Shown here piece after piece: positions 7,273-16,282 of a stretch of 64,000 nucleotides of DNA (the stretch's first letter is position 1; every line of letters begins with the position of its first letter). This DNA comes from Paenibacillus xylanilyticus (GTDB taxonomy: Bacteria > Bacillota > Bacilli > Paenibacillales > Paenibacillaceae): assembly GCF_013359935.1 (NCBI RefSeq), contig NZ_JABMCB010000201.1, positions 310,001 to 374,000 on the forward strand, read 5' to 3'. The notes beneath the pieces were generated by a model. It had not been told where the DNA came from, ran no database searches, and saw only the letters and a list, made by a program, of their open reading frames with translations. A program made the position numbers and the translations under genes.

Positions 7273-8712
7273 ATGAGTAATTTCAAATTTCCCGAAAACT
7301 TTTTATGGGGTGGTGCGATTGCCGCCAATCAGGCGGAAGGGGCTTACCTGGAGGGTGGCAAAGGGCTGAGCATCGTGGACCTCCTGCCTTCCGGAGAAAA
7401 TCGCAGAAGCATCATGAAGGGGAACGTACCGGGATTTAAGCCACAGGAAGAAGAATTTTATCCTTCACATGAAGCAATAGATTTTTACCACCGTTATCCC
7501 GAGGATATCGCGCTATTCGCTGAAATGGGGTTCAAGGCGCTCCGCGTTTCCATTGCATGGGCACGCATTTTTCCGAGTGGGGAAGACGCGGCGGCAAACG
7601 AAGCTGGGTTGCAGTTCTACGACAACCTTTTCGATGAAATGCTTAAGCACGGAATTGAACCGGTTGTTACGCTTGCCCACTTCGATGTACCAGTCAACCT
7701 CATTGAGAAGTACGGGAGCTGGAGAAACCGCAAGCTGGTGAATTTGTTCGAAACCTATGCCAAAACTGTATTTACGCGTTACAAGGGGAAGGTTAAATAT
7801 TGGATGACGTTCAACGAAATCAACATGTTGTTGCATTTGCCGTTCCTGGGTGCCGGCTTGGCTTTCAAGGAAGGAGATAATGTAAAAGAAATTCAGTACC
7901 AAGCGGCTCATCATCAGCTGGTCGCAAGCGCACTAGCAGTTAAGGCCTGCCATGAGATCATTCCCGGGGCAATGATTGGCTGCATGCTAGCAGCGGGCAG
8001 CTTCTATCCGTATACCTGCAATCCGGAGGATGTGTTCCAGGGTATGGAGAAGGACCGGGAGTCTTACTTCTTCATCGACGTGCAGTCGCGAGGAGCATAC
8101 CCAGGCTATGCGAAACGCTTCTTTAAGGATCATGGTCTGAACATCGTGATGGAACCGGGGGATGCTGACATTCTGAGAAATCATACCGTTGATTACATCG
8201 GATTCAGCTATTACTCCAGCCGAACGACGAGTACGGATCCGGAAGTGGTCAAAAACATGACCAGCGGTAATGTATTCGGTTCTGTTGCCAACCCTTACTT
8301 GGAGAAATCCGATTGGGGATGGACTATCGATCCGAAAGGTTTCCGCATAACAGCGAATCAACTTCATGATCGCTATCAAAAACCACTCTTCGTGGTCGAA
8401 AATGGCCTTGGCGCTAACGACGAAGTTGGGCCAAACGGAGAAATTCACGATGATTACCGTATTGATTACCTGAAGCGGCATGTTGCCGAGATGGGAGAAG
8501 CGCTGCAGGATGGCGTTGAAATTATCGGTTACACCAGCTGGGGGCCAATCGATATCGTGAGCGCATCGTCCGGCGAGATGAAAAAACGCTACGGTTATAT
8601 CTACGTAGATCGCGACAACGCAGGTCATGGAGAATTGAAGCGAATCAAGAAAAAAAGTTTTCATTGGTATAAAAAAGTAATTGCATCCGGGGGTGCCGAT
8701 TTGGAGGCATAA
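7273..8712 (+). CDS. 6-phospho-beta-glucosidase, glycoside hydrolase family 1
   Basis: Cytoplasmic enzyme that cleaves phosphorylated aryl-beta-glucosides or cellobiose delivered by the PTS. The 479-residue product shows the GH1 start FKFPENFLWGGAIAANQAEG, the acid/base glutamate in MTFNEINM and the nucleophile glutamate in LFVVENGLGAND; the late SASSGEMKKRYGYIYVD region is typical of phospho-beta-glucosidases. The start at 7273 follows AAAGGAGAG by 6 bases; an ATG at 7249 precedes that site. It is the first of three beta-glucoside units, each with its own RAT leader, and the PTS permease downstream supplies its substrate. BglA-like versus BglH-like cannot be decided by eye. Confidence 0.92.
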   Translation: MSNFKFPENFLWGGAIAANQAEGAYLEGGKGLSIVDLLPSGENRRSIMKGNVPGFKPQEEEFYPSHEAIDFYHRYPEDIALFAEMGFKALRVSIAWARIFPSGEDAAANEAGLQFYDNLFDEMLKHGIEPVVTLAHFDVPVNLIEKYGSWRNRKLVNLFETYAKTVFTRYKGKVKYWMTFNEINMLLHLPFLGAGLAFKEGDNVKEIQYQAAHHQLVASALAVKACHEIIPGAMIGCMLAAGSFYPYTCNPEDVFQGMEKDRESYFFIDVQSRGAYPGYAKRFFKDHGLNIVMEPGDADILRNHTVDYIGFSYYSSRTTSTDPEVVKNMTSGNVFGSVANPYLEKSDWGWTIDPKGFRITANQLHDRYQKPLFVVENGLGANDEVGPNGEIHDDYRIDYLKRHVAEMGEALQDGVEIIGYTSWGPIDIVSASSGEMKKRYGYIYVDRDNAGHGELKRIKKKSFHWYKKVIASGGADLEA

Positions 8713-8776
8713 GACAATAACTTGTTCATTAGGAAGGTTCACCACGGCTGGTGGATCTTCTGAGTAACAGGGTTCC

Positions 8777-8815
8777 TGTGAAAGCGTTGACATATCCTTG
8801 AGTTCGCGATATACT
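8777..8815 (+). promoter_or_regulatory. licT promoter overlapped by a cre (CcpA) site
   Basis: Promoter TTGACA (8787-8792), 17 bases, TATACT (8810-8815). The 16-mer TGTGAAAGCGTTGACA (8777-8792) contains TGAAAGCGTTGACA, a full match to the CcpA cre consensus, and covers the -35 box. CcpA binding here would directly block RNA polymerase when glucose is present. Confidence 0.85.
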
Positions 8816-8835
8816 TTACGCAATTATATCGTTTT

Positions 8836-9019
8836 GGGATTGTTACTACATACCATGTAGGCAAAACCTAAGCATGCAAAAGTAGGCGTCGGTTTATTTG
8901 TCGTTCGTACCGGTTGGTCAATCTCTATGGGCGTACTAACCTTGCGGCAAAAAGCTGTCCGTCTTCCGGGAATAACGTTTCAGGACGTTTATCCGTTTTG
9001 TGATGCTTCAGGTTTTTTT
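8836..9019 (+). promoter_or_regulatory. RAT element and possible long-range terminator in the licT leader
   Basis: GGGATTGTTACTACATACCA followed by TGTAGGCAAAACCTAA is a canonical RAT (8836-8871). Its 3' side, AAAACCTAAGCAT, can pair with ATGCTTCAGGTTTT at 9003-9016 (one bulged base), which is followed by a T-run ending at 9019. The loop is about 125 bases, far longer than in the bglP leader, so the terminator is less certain than the RAT. If real, LicT controls its own synthesis. Confidence 0.75.
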
Positions 9020-9076
9020 GCATTTCCAAAAGGCGATAGGTTGCAGTTACGAGTGGATCGTGAATGGGGGATGGAA

Positions 9077-9907
9077 GTGAAAATAGCCAAGGTCATTAAC
9101 AACAATGTAATCAGCACATATCAGACAGACGGGGCTGAGCTTGTCGTGATGGGACGAGGAATTGCCTTCAAGAAGAAACCGGGAGACAAAGTAGACGAGA
9201 CCCGCATCCAGAAGGTATTTGCCCTTAAGAACAAGCAGACTTCTGATAATTTCAAAATGCTGCTGCGTGAAGTTCCGATCGAACTGGTCGAAATTGTAGA
9301 AGAGGTCATCACCCATGCTAAGGATAACATGGGTAGAAACCTGAATGAAAATATTTACGTGTCCTTGACGGATCATATTAATTTTGCGATCGAGCGATAT
9401 CGCGAAGGCGTCGAGATCAAAAATGTGATGCTATGGGAGATCAAGCAACTCTATAAGTCTGAATTTATTTTAGGATTGAACACGCTGGAACAGATCAAAT
9501 CCAGACTTGGATACGAACTTCCCGAAGATGAGGCTGCCTTCATTGCGCTGCATATCGTTAATGCCGAAATGAATGAAGAAGTCGTGACCACGATGAACAT
9601 GACCAAATTCATTCAGCAAATCATCAATATTGCGAAATATCATTTCAAGATGGAATTTGACGAGGAATCCCTTAGCTATTTTCGGTTCATCACCCATCTG
9701 AAGTTCTTCTCGCAAAGGGTATTAAATGGAACGCACTACGACAACAACTATGACCATATCTACGACATGATTAAAGAGAAACATCAAGAAGCAGCGGCCT
9801 GCACGGAAAAAATCCAAATGTTCGTCAAAAAGGAATACGATCACGACCTGACGAACGAGGAAAAACTGTATCTGACTGTGCACATTGAAAGAGTGGTTAA
9901 TCGTTAA
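9077..9907 (+). CDS. licT: Transcription antiterminator, BglG family (LicT-like)
   Basis: RNA-binding antiterminator that stabilises RAT hairpins when beta-glucosides are taken up. The 276-residue product begins VKIAKVINNNVIST (CAT RNA-binding domain), with ELVVMGRGIAFKKKPGD following. Two PTS regulation domains contain the conserved histidines in VSLTDHINFAIER, ALHIVNAEMNEE, FITHLKFFSQR and LTVHIERVVNR, the phosphorylation sites of HPr/EII. The GTG at 9077 fits family length (277 in B. subtilis LicT) and sits 6 bases after GGGGG; an ATG two codons earlier overlaps that site, and a frame open from 8927 would include the terminator. Its targets here are the RATs before bglA, licT and bglP. Confidence 0.93.
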   Translation: MKIAKVINNNVISTYQTDGAELVVMGRGIAFKKKPGDKVDETRIQKVFALKNKQTSDNFKMLLREVPIELVEIVEEVITHAKDNMGRNLNENIYVSLTDHINFAIERYREGVEIKNVMLWEIKQLYKSEFILGLNTLEQIKSRLGYELPEDEAAFIALHIVNAEMNEEVVTTMNMTKFIQQIINIAKYHFKMEFDEESLSYFRFITHLKFFSQRVLNGTHYDNNYDHIYDMIKEKHQEAAACTEKIQMFVKKEYDHDLTNEEKLYLTVHIERVVNR

Positions 9908-9916
9908 TAAATAAAT

Positions 9917-9946
9917 GTTGACAAATATGGTTTTATAATTATATTA
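9917..9946 (+). promoter_or_regulatory. bglP promoter
   Basis: TTGACA, an 18-base spacer and TATTAT, about 30 bases before the RAT of the bglP leader. Confidence 0.75.
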
Positions 9947-9978
9947 TGTGATTAACAGGAAGAGAATATGATTTAACT

Positions 9979-10065
9979 GGGATTGTTACTGGTTATGCAG
10001 GCAAAACCTAAGCCATGAAAAGGTATGCATCGTTTGTGCACCTTTCTTCAAGGCTTAGGTTTTTT
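9979..10065 (+). promoter_or_regulatory. RAT antiterminator with overlapping terminator (bglP leader)
   Basis: RAT: GGGATTGTTACTGGTTATGC then AGGCAAAACCTAA. The stretch AAAACCTAAGCC (10003-10014) pairs perfectly with GGCTTAGGTTTT (10052-10063) and a T-run follows, so LicT binding to the RAT prevents the terminator from forming. This is the cleanest of the three switches. Confidence 0.9.
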
Positions 10066-10115
10066 GCGTGCAAAAAATCAAAGACCTGTCGCCAAAAAAC
10101 ATGGGGGTGCAGATT

Positions 10116-11996
10116 ATGAGTCATGAAAAGCTGGCCAAAGAAATCGTTCAGCTGGTCGGTGGAGAGAAAAATGTCGTTTCTCTGGTGCATTGCGCAACGC
10201 GGTTGCGGTTTGTATTAAAAGACGATGCTAAAGCCGACAAGAGCAAATTGGAAAAATTGGATGGTATCATTGCCGTAAAGGAGAACGGTGGACAGTTCCA
10301 AGTTGTCGTTGGCAATACGGTACCAGAGGTATACAGCGCTATCGGAAAAGTGAGCAACATTTTGGAAGATTCCTCACCCAAGGAAAAATCGGGTAAATCC
10401 GTCAAAGGCATTGGCGGCATTATCGACGTGATTTCAAGCATCTTTGCTCCGCTTTTGGGTGTCATGGCTGGAGCCGGTATTTTGAAGGGACTTTTGCTGA
10501 TCGCCAGCAATGCAGGCTGGCTTGAAACAACGGATACAAGCTATATCATCCTGTATGCTGCTGCGGATAGCCTATTTTACTTCCTGCCGATGCTGTTAGC
10601 GGTTACAACCGCGCGTAAATTTCAGGGTAACATTTTCGTTGCGCTGACCATTGCAGGCGCATTAATATATCCGACCATTATTACGTTGAAAAACGAAGGA
10701 ACACCAACCGATTTCTTTGGCATTCCGGTGGTTATGATGAGTTATTCATCGACTGTTATTCCCATCATCATCTCGGTTATCGTGATGAGTTTATTGGAGA
10801 AATGGTTCAATAAAGTTATCCATCAGAGCGTGAAGAACTTCATTACGCCGCTGCTGCTCTTAGTCATCATGGTACCGCTGACGCTAATTGCATTTGGTCC
10901 ATTCGGTGTGTATGTAGGTAACGCCATCGCCTCAGCTCTGGTTGCTGCATTTGGTTTCAGTCCTATGCTTGCGGGAGCCGTAATGGGTGCGGGCTGGCAA
11001 TTATTCGTTATTTTCGGGGTGCACTGGGGCCTGGTGCCAATCTTCATCAACAACGTTGCAGTGCACGGCCGTGATGGCATTAAGCCTGCCGCAACAGCTT
11101 CGGTATTCGCTCAGACGGGAGCTGCTTTTGGGGTCATGCTTAGAACGAAAAACAAAAAGCTGAGAACTCTTGCAGGGTCCTCCACGTTAACTGCTTTGTT
11201 CGGAATCACTGAACCTGCGATCTATGGAGTTACGCTTCCGTTGAAACGCCCATTTATCGCGGGACTTATTGGAGGAGCGATCGGAGGCGCGATTATCGGT
11301 CAAGCGGGGACTCAAGCTTTTGCATCCGGTGCGCCGGGGTTGCTCACCCTACCGATCTTTTACGGCCCAGGCGGCCAAGGTTTCCCGGGATTGATTATCG
11401 GAATAGTCGTTTCCTTTATCGTATCGGCAGTATTAACGTATATTATGGGCTTCAAAGATCCTGTGGGTGAAGAAGAGGACAAGGGCGGTACAGCAGAGAA
11501 AACCGTTCAATTGGTACCCTCGACACCAGCAGCAGATCAACTGGTGCTTAGCCCAATCGAAGGCAAAATCGTTGATCTGACGGAAGTTCCAGACCCGGCC
11601 TTTTCATCCGGCGCTATGGGTCAGGGCGTTGCCATTGAGCCAAGCGTAGGGAGAGTGGTTGCTCCATTTGATGGTACGGTTACTGTTGCTTTCAAGAAAA
11701 AACACGCTCTGGCTGTCGTATCCGACAGTGGTGCGGAAATATTGGTTCATGTCGGTGTGGACACCGTCAAATTGGATGGGCAGCATTTTGTCTCGCATAT
11801 CCAGGAAGGCGATCGGGTGAAAGCTGGAGATCTGCTGCTAGAGTTCGACATTTCACAGATCAAGGCTGCCGGGTATCCTACGGTAACACCGATCATTGTA
11901 ACGAACTCGGCTAATTACCAGCAAGTGCTGCCAGTTAAAGCGGATGGAGAGGTTAACACGCAAGAACCGCTGCTGTGCCTTTACGGCTCAAAGTAA
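10116..11996 (+). CDS. bglP: PTS beta-glucoside transporter subunit IIBCA
   Basis: Membrane permease that imports and phosphorylates beta-glucosides such as salicin, arbutin or cellobiose. Of 626 residues, the first 90 are the IIB domain with the phosphocysteine in LVHCATRLRF; residues of about 100-450 are the IIC channel (GIIDVISSIFAPLLGVMAGAG, VHWGLVPIFINN, GITEPAIYGVTLPLKRPF); the last 150 are IIA with its phosphohistidine in ILVHVGVDTVKL. The start at 10116 follows GGGGGTG by 6 bases, and upstream in-frame codons lie inside the terminator region. It probably also phosphorylates LicT to signal substrate absence. Domain order BCA is standard for BglP. Confidence 0.95.
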   Translation: MSHEKLAKEIVQLVGGEKNVVSLVHCATRLRFVLKDDAKADKSKLEKLDGIIAVKENGGQFQVVVGNTVPEVYSAIGKVSNILEDSSPKEKSGKSVKGIGGIIDVISSIFAPLLGVMAGAGILKGLLLIASNAGWLETTDTSYIILYAAADSLFYFLPMLLAVTTARKFQGNIFVALTIAGALIYPTIITLKNEGTPTDFFGIPVVMMSYSSTVIPIIISVIVMSLLEKWFNKVIHQSVKNFITPLLLLVIMVPLTLIAFGPFGVYVGNAIASALVAAFGFSPMLAGAVMGAGWQLFVIFGVHWGLVPIFINNVAVHGRDGIKPAATASVFAQTGAAFGVMLRTKNKKLRTLAGSSTLTALFGITEPAIYGVTLPLKRPFIAGLIGGAIGGAIIGQAGTQAFASGAPGLLTLPIFYGPGGQGFPGLIIGIVVSFIVSAVLTYIMGFKDPVGEEEDKGGTAEKTVQLVPSTPAADQLVLSPIEGKIVDLTEVPDPAFSSGAMGQGVAIEPSVGRVVAPFDGTVTVAFKKKHALAVVSDSGAEILVHVGVDTVKLDGQHFVSHIQEGDRVKAGDLLLEFDISQIKAAGYPTVTPIIVTNSANYQQVLPVKADGEVNTQEPLLCLYGSK

Positions 11997-12056
11997 AACT
12001 AAATTTCAAAGACGTTCCCTATATTCAAACCGTTAGCAATCACCTTCAACAACCTA

Positions 12057-12099
12057 AATGGCCTTTGGTTCTTTGAACCGAGGGTCATTTTCTTTTTTT
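12057..12099 (+). terminator. Rho-independent terminator after bglP
   Basis: ATGGCC and GGTTC pair with GAACC and GGTCAT around a TTT loop, followed by TTTCTTTTTTT. The remaining stretch to 12287 is the kimA leader, in which I see no assignable element. Confidence 0.8.
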
Positions 12100-12287
12100 C
12101 GGCTAACAAACGTCGTTTTGGTTCAAAAAAGTTCAAAACGCTGATAAAGAACAGCTTTGTTATTCATTATTGAATCGTAGGATGCATTATCACACGCTGG
12201 CGATTTTCGGGTGAAATGACGTATTGTCATTGGCCCTGCGATTTTGCATAATAACAATGCTTCACAGATGAGAGATGGAAGGAAGTT

Positions 12288-14111
12288 ATGATGATGCTTG
12301 GCAAAATGAAGAGAATCTTAATCGGCAGACCGATGAAATCGACTGAACTGGATGCAGAAAAATTGGGGAAATGGAAGGCACTCGCCATTCTGTCCTCTGA
12401 TGCGCTATCCTCCGTTGCTTATGGTACGGAACAGATTTTATTGGTGCTGGCAGCAGCCGGATTTGCGGCCCTATGGTATTCTGTGCCTATCTCCATTGCT
12501 GTGCTGGGATTACTCGTCATTTTAATTTTTTCCTATCGACAGACCATATTTGCTTATCCAACAGGGGGCGGCGCTTATATTGTAGCCAAGGATAATTTGG
12601 GTACAACACCGAGCCTGATTGCCGGTGGATCTCTGCTGGTCGACTATATTTTAACGGTTGCCGTAAGCTCGTCCGCGGGGACGGATGCCATCACCTCGGC
12701 CTTTCCCGTGCTGCATGACTACAGTGTTGTGATTGCGCTAATTATGATTATCTTTCTAACCATAATGAACTTGCGGGGAGTCACGGAGTCGGCGTCAGTC
12801 CTGGCCATCCCGATTTATCTGTTTATCTTCTCGATTGCCATTTTGATTATATCAGGCGGAATTAAGTTTCTTGCTGGTGGCATGGAAGCAGCCGCGCCTG
12901 AGTTCGGAACAAGTCTGTCTCATGTGAGTATGTTTCTGCTGCTAAAAGCATTCAGTTCAGGCTGTTCGGCTCTGACTGGCGTGGAGGCAGTAAGTAATGC
13001 CATCCCGAACTTCAAACAACCTGCAGAGAAAAATGCAGCCGGAACGCTAATGCTCATGGGATGCATTCTCGGGGTTATGTTTATCGGAATCACCTTGCTG
13101 GCCTTCGGTTACGGGGTGAAGCCTGATCCCCACGCCACGGTCATTTCACAGATTGCCGAAGCGACTTTTGGCAGGGGATGGATGTACTTTATCATCCAGG
13201 GTGTGACTGCGCTGATCCTGTTCCTGGCAGCGAATACTGCCTATTCCGCATTCCCTCTGCTGTCCTTCATGATGGCCAAGGACAAATATATGCCTCATAT
13301 GTTTATGGTTAGGGGAGACCGGCTGGGCTTCTCGAATGGCATTATTTTTCTGAGTGTTATGTCGGCCTTGCTTGTTGTTGGATTCAAAGGAAATACGGAA
13401 AGCCTGATCCCGCTCTACGCGGTGGGTGTGTTCATTCCATTCACGTTGTCACAGCTCGGCATGATGATTCGGTGGATCAGAGTCAAGCCGTCTGGCTGGC
13501 AGATGAAACTGTTGGTAAATACAATTGGTATGCTGACTACACTGTCAATTACATTGATCTTCATTTTCACTAAGTTCACGCAAACGTGGGTCATCTTTAT
13601 CTTTTTACCGCTCGTCGTATATGCCTTCATGCGTATTCACCGCCATTACTGCAACATTGCAGATGAACTGCGCATTGATATCAAACTAGATAAGCCGGCC
13701 AAAAAAGGCAATACCATCGTCATTCCTGTAGCTGGCATCACGCGGGTCGTCATGAACACAATCAGCTACGCGCAGACCATGTCGGATCACGTAGTCGCCT
13801 TGTATATCGGGTTCGATGATGAGGCTATTCGCAAAATGGAGTTGAAGTGGGAGGAATGGAATCCTGGCGTTCGGCTGGTTGTTATTAAATCGAGATATCG
13901 CAGCATTATGGGTCCGCTGAAGAAATTCATAGATACCGTGGAATGGAAAACGGCCGAGACTGATCACATCACGATTCTAATTCCGCAATTCATCACCAAG
14001 CATTGGTGGCAAAATGTACTGCATAACCAGACCAGCTTCATGATCCGCGCCTATCTGATTAACTACAAGGACGTCATCGTGACAACGGTCCCGTATCATC
14101 TTAATCGGTAG
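12288..14111 (+). CDS. kimA: APC-family potassium importer, KimA-like
   Basis: High-affinity K+ (H+ coupled) importer of the amino acid-polyamine-cation superfamily. At 607 residues it has the length of B. subtilis KimA (formerly YdaO). The start MKSTELDAEKLGKWKALAIL followed by SSDALSSVAYGTEQILLVL is characteristic; YPTGGGAYIVAKDNLG and SSGCSALTGVEAVSNAIPNF are conserved channel segments. Twelve hydrophobic segments are followed from about residue 460 by a cytoplasmic domain of about 150 residues (GNTIVIPVAGITRVVMNTIS). GGAAGGAAG precedes three consecutive ATG codons (12288, 12291, 12294); any could start. In B. subtilis a c-di-AMP riboswitch precedes this gene; I could not find one in the roughly 190-base leader here. 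Confidence 0.88.
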   Translation: MMMLGKMKRILIGRPMKSTELDAEKLGKWKALAILSSDALSSVAYGTEQILLVLAAAGFAALWYSVPISIAVLGLLVILIFSYRQTIFAYPTGGGAYIVAKDNLGTTPSLIAGGSLLVDYILTVAVSSSAGTDAITSAFPVLHDYSVVIALIMIIFLTIMNLRGVTESASVLAIPIYLFIFSIAILIISGGIKFLAGGMEAAAPEFGTSLSHVSMFLLLKAFSSGCSALTGVEAVSNAIPNFKQPAEKNAAGTLMLMGCILGVMFIGITLLAFGYGVKPDPHATVISQIAEATFGRGWMYFIIQGVTALILFLAANTAYSAFPLLSFMMAKDKYMPHMFMVRGDRLGFSNGIIFLSVMSALLVVGFKGNTESLIPLYAVGVFIPFTLSQLGMMIRWIRVKPSGWQMKLLVNTIGMLTTLSITLIFIFTKFTQTWVIFIFLPLVVYAFMRIHRHYCNIADELRIDIKLDKPAKKGNTIVIPVAGITRVVMNTISYAQTMSDHVVALYIGFDDEAIRKMELKWEEWNPGVRLVVIKSRYRSIMGPLKKFIDTVEWKTAETDHITILIPQFITKHWWQNVLHNQTSFMIRAYLINYKDVIVTTVPYHLNR

Positions 14112-14221
14112 ATTGCTGCGTCTCCCCTTTGTCGACAGGTTCATTTGGACTTATTGTAGATTATTGTAAAAAAAGGATGAGGATATTACGGCATCCCTGT
14201 TAATATTTTGTTTACACAACG

Positions 14222-14264
14222 AACCACAGGAATACCCCGGAATGGGGGTTCTTGCGGTTTTTTT
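14222..14264 (+). terminator. Rho-independent terminator after kimA
   Basis: AACCACAGGAATACCCC pairs with GGGGGTTCTTGCGGTT with small internal loops, then T7. Confidence 0.82.
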
Positions 14265-14401
14265 CGTTCGTTTATAAGTAATCAATCTGGCTAGGTGAAT
14301 GCTCGCTCATCGGGTAAAGTCCCTTGCCACGATTAACGCTGCGTTGATTCTGAGTGAATTCTGCTGTGACATTTGAGTTTTACACTTGATCATGTGGTGT
14401 T

Positions 14402-14420
14402 GAAGTTCAAGCGAAGTTCA
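14402..14420 (+). promoter_or_regulatory. Direct repeat GAAGTTCA with 11-bp period before the ABC operon
   Basis: GAAGTTCA occurs at 14402-14409 and again at 14413-14420, one helical turn apart, about 40-55 bases before the first ABC transporter gene. Such spacing suits a response regulator dimer; TTCAAG/TTCACA is loosely Pho-box-like. No clear -10 follows, so this stays a candidate. The rest of 14265-14457 holds nothing else I can support. Confidence 0.35.
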
Positions 14421-14457
14421 CACACCGAATGCGTAGACCAAGGGGGAAGAAAATCCG

Positions 14458-15420
14458 ATGAGTGAACTTGACAACCGGATCAGCTTGCCCGCCGCCAGAC
14501 GGCGCGTATCCGATACCAAAGAGCGCCGGACAGCTTCGCTGCGAGTGCAGCGGATGCGGGAGAATTTGCTGGCCTATGGTTTCCTGGCACCATCGCTGCT
14601 TTTGTTTGCAGTGTTTCTGTTTTATCCGATGTTCAAGTCTGTATATCTGAGTCTGCACTCCACAGACCCTACCGGGCAGATCGCGGCCTATGTGGGATTG
14701 GACAATTTCAAAGCCGTGTTTCAGTCAGGACTGTTTCTGCAGGGCATGAAAGTAACGCTGCTGTTTGTCCTGTTCACCGTGCCAACCGGCATCCTGGCTG
14801 CTTTGATCCTGGCTGCATTGACCCACAACCGTTTTAAAGGCATGCGCTTGTTCCAGTTTGTATTTTCTCTGCCCGTTGTATTATCTGTCGGTTCATCGGC
14901 CGTCATCTGGAAATTTCTGTTCCACCCGACTCTGGGCATGTTGAATTATCTGCTTAGCAAGGTGGGTATCGATCCCATCCCTTGGCTGACCAGCCCGGAT
15001 TGGGCGTTAATCTCTATTTCCATCATGACGATCTGGATGAATCTTGGATTCAATTACATTATCTTGTCCAGCGGACTGCAGGGCATCCCGGATGAAATTT
15101 ACGAAAGTGCGAAGATTGATGGTGCAGGTCCTCTGCTTACGTTTCGTAAAATCTCCATGCCGCTGCTTTCACCAACTCTGTTTTTTGTTACGGTCGTATC
15201 GATCATTGGTGCATTTCAATCGTTTGGACAGATTAACATATTAACCCGTGGTGGTCCAATGGACAGTACCAATGTATTCGTCTATTCCATCTATCAGGAA
15301 GCCTTCGTTAATTTCCGCTTCGGAACGGGAAGTGCACAGGCACTCATCCTGTTTGCGGTCATTATGCTGCTGACCCTGATCCAGTTCAAGTGGGTGGAAA
15401 GGAAAGTACATTATCAATGA
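14458..15420 (+). CDS. ugpA: ABC transporter permease, UgpA-like
   Basis: 320-residue inner-membrane component of a carbohydrate or glycerol-3-phosphate importer (CUT1 family). After a basic N-terminus come six membrane segments, with YPMFKSVYLSLHSTDP, the YVGLDNFKAVFQS motif and the EAA loop IYESAKIDGAGPLLTFRKIS that contacts the ATPase, then SFGQINILTRGGPMDST. AGGGGGAAG lies 8 bases before the ATG. It overlaps the next permease by 4 bases (ATGA), and a UgpB-like binding protein follows. UgpA rather than another CUT1 permease is inferred from the neighbouring binding protein. Confidence 0.8.
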   Translation: MSELDNRISLPAARRRVSDTKERRTASLRVQRMRENLLAYGFLAPSLLLFAVFLFYPMFKSVYLSLHSTDPTGQIAAYVGLDNFKAVFQSGLFLQGMKVTLLFVLFTVPTGILAALILAALTHNRFKGMRLFQFVFSLPVVLSVGSSAVIWKFLFHPTLGMLNYLLSKVGIDPIPWLTSPDWALISISIMTIWMNLGFNYIILSSGLQGIPDEIYESAKIDGAGPLLTFRKISMPLLSPTLFFVTVVSIIGAFQSFGQINILTRGGPMDSTNVFVYSIYQEAFVNFRFGTGSAQALILFAVIMLLTLIQFKWVERKVHYQ

Positions 15421-16238
15421 AAACACCTTGGACGAAGACGCTATTGTATGTACTGCTTACGATCTGTGCAGCGCTTGTGCTCTATCCGGTGCTGTATACC
15501 TTTTTCATGGCAGTCATGACACCTGAGGATGCGAGCGCCTATCCGCCGCATATCATTCCGCAATCGATCGATTTATCCAACTTTACCGAAGTGTTTGATA
15601 TCGTTCCGATTGGTTCGTTTATCGGTAATACGTTCCTGGTTGCGGGTCTGACGATGCTCGGGCAGCTGATAACAGCCAGTATGGCTGCATATGCCTTTGC
15701 CAAAATGCAGTTTAAAGGAAAAAACATCATCTTCAGCATGTTCGTTGCAACGATGATGATCCCTTGGGAAGTCACCATGATCCCGAATTATCTGACTATA
15801 CGCAGTTGGGGGTGGCTGGATAGTTACCAAGGGCTTACCGTACCGTTTCTGGCAACGGCATTTGGCACATTCCTGCTGAGGCAGTTCTTCATGCAGCTGC
15901 CGAAGGAGTTATTTGAGGCGGCGAAGATCGATGGATGCGGACATATCCGGTATTTCGTATCGCATGTCCTGCCACTTTCCCGTCCTGCACTTGGAACACT
16001 GGCCATCTATTCATTCCTGAATATGTACAACTCCTATCTGTGGCCACTGCTTGTTACAAACACCCCAGAGATGAGAACGGTACAGATCGGAATTTCGATG
16101 CTGGAATTCCAGGAGTCCACGGCATGGAACCTGGTGTTTGCCGGAACTGCACTTGTCATCTTGCCTTCCCTGTTGCTGCTGGTTTTCGGTTTGAAACAGC
16201 TTGTCCGCGGTATGGCTGCAGGCGCGCTGAAAGGCTAA
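15417..16238 (+). CDS. ugpE: ABC transporter permease, UgpE-like
   Basis: 273 residues, second permease of the importer. It shows the MalG/UgpE fold: LYPVLYTFFMAVMTPEDAS at the periplasmic entry, six hydrophobic segments, and the EAA loop LFEAAKIDGCGHIRYFVSHV. The ATG lies inside the ugpA stop (ATGA), giving translational coupling, with GGAAAGGAAAG upstream. No ATP-binding subunit is encoded here; in Bacillales one shared ATPase such as MsmX often serves several CUT1 importers. The 209-bp palindrome separates it from the binding protein. Confidence 0.8.
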   Translation: MKTPWTKTLLYVLLTICAALVLYPVLYTFFMAVMTPEDASAYPPHIIPQSIDLSNFTEVFDIVPIGSFIGNTFLVAGLTMLGQLITASMAAYAFAKMQFKGKNIIFSMFVATMMIPWEVTMIPNYLTIRSWGWLDSYQGLTVPFLATAFGTFLLRQFFMQLPKELFEAAKIDGCGHIRYFVSHVLPLSRPALGTLAIYSFLNMYNSYLWPLLVTNTPEMRTVQIGISMLEFQESTAWNLVFAGTALVILPSLLLLVFGLKQLVRGMAAGALKG

Positions 16239-16282
16239 TTAAGTCAGGTTGGCGGTTTTGATACCAAGGAACGAACAAATAA

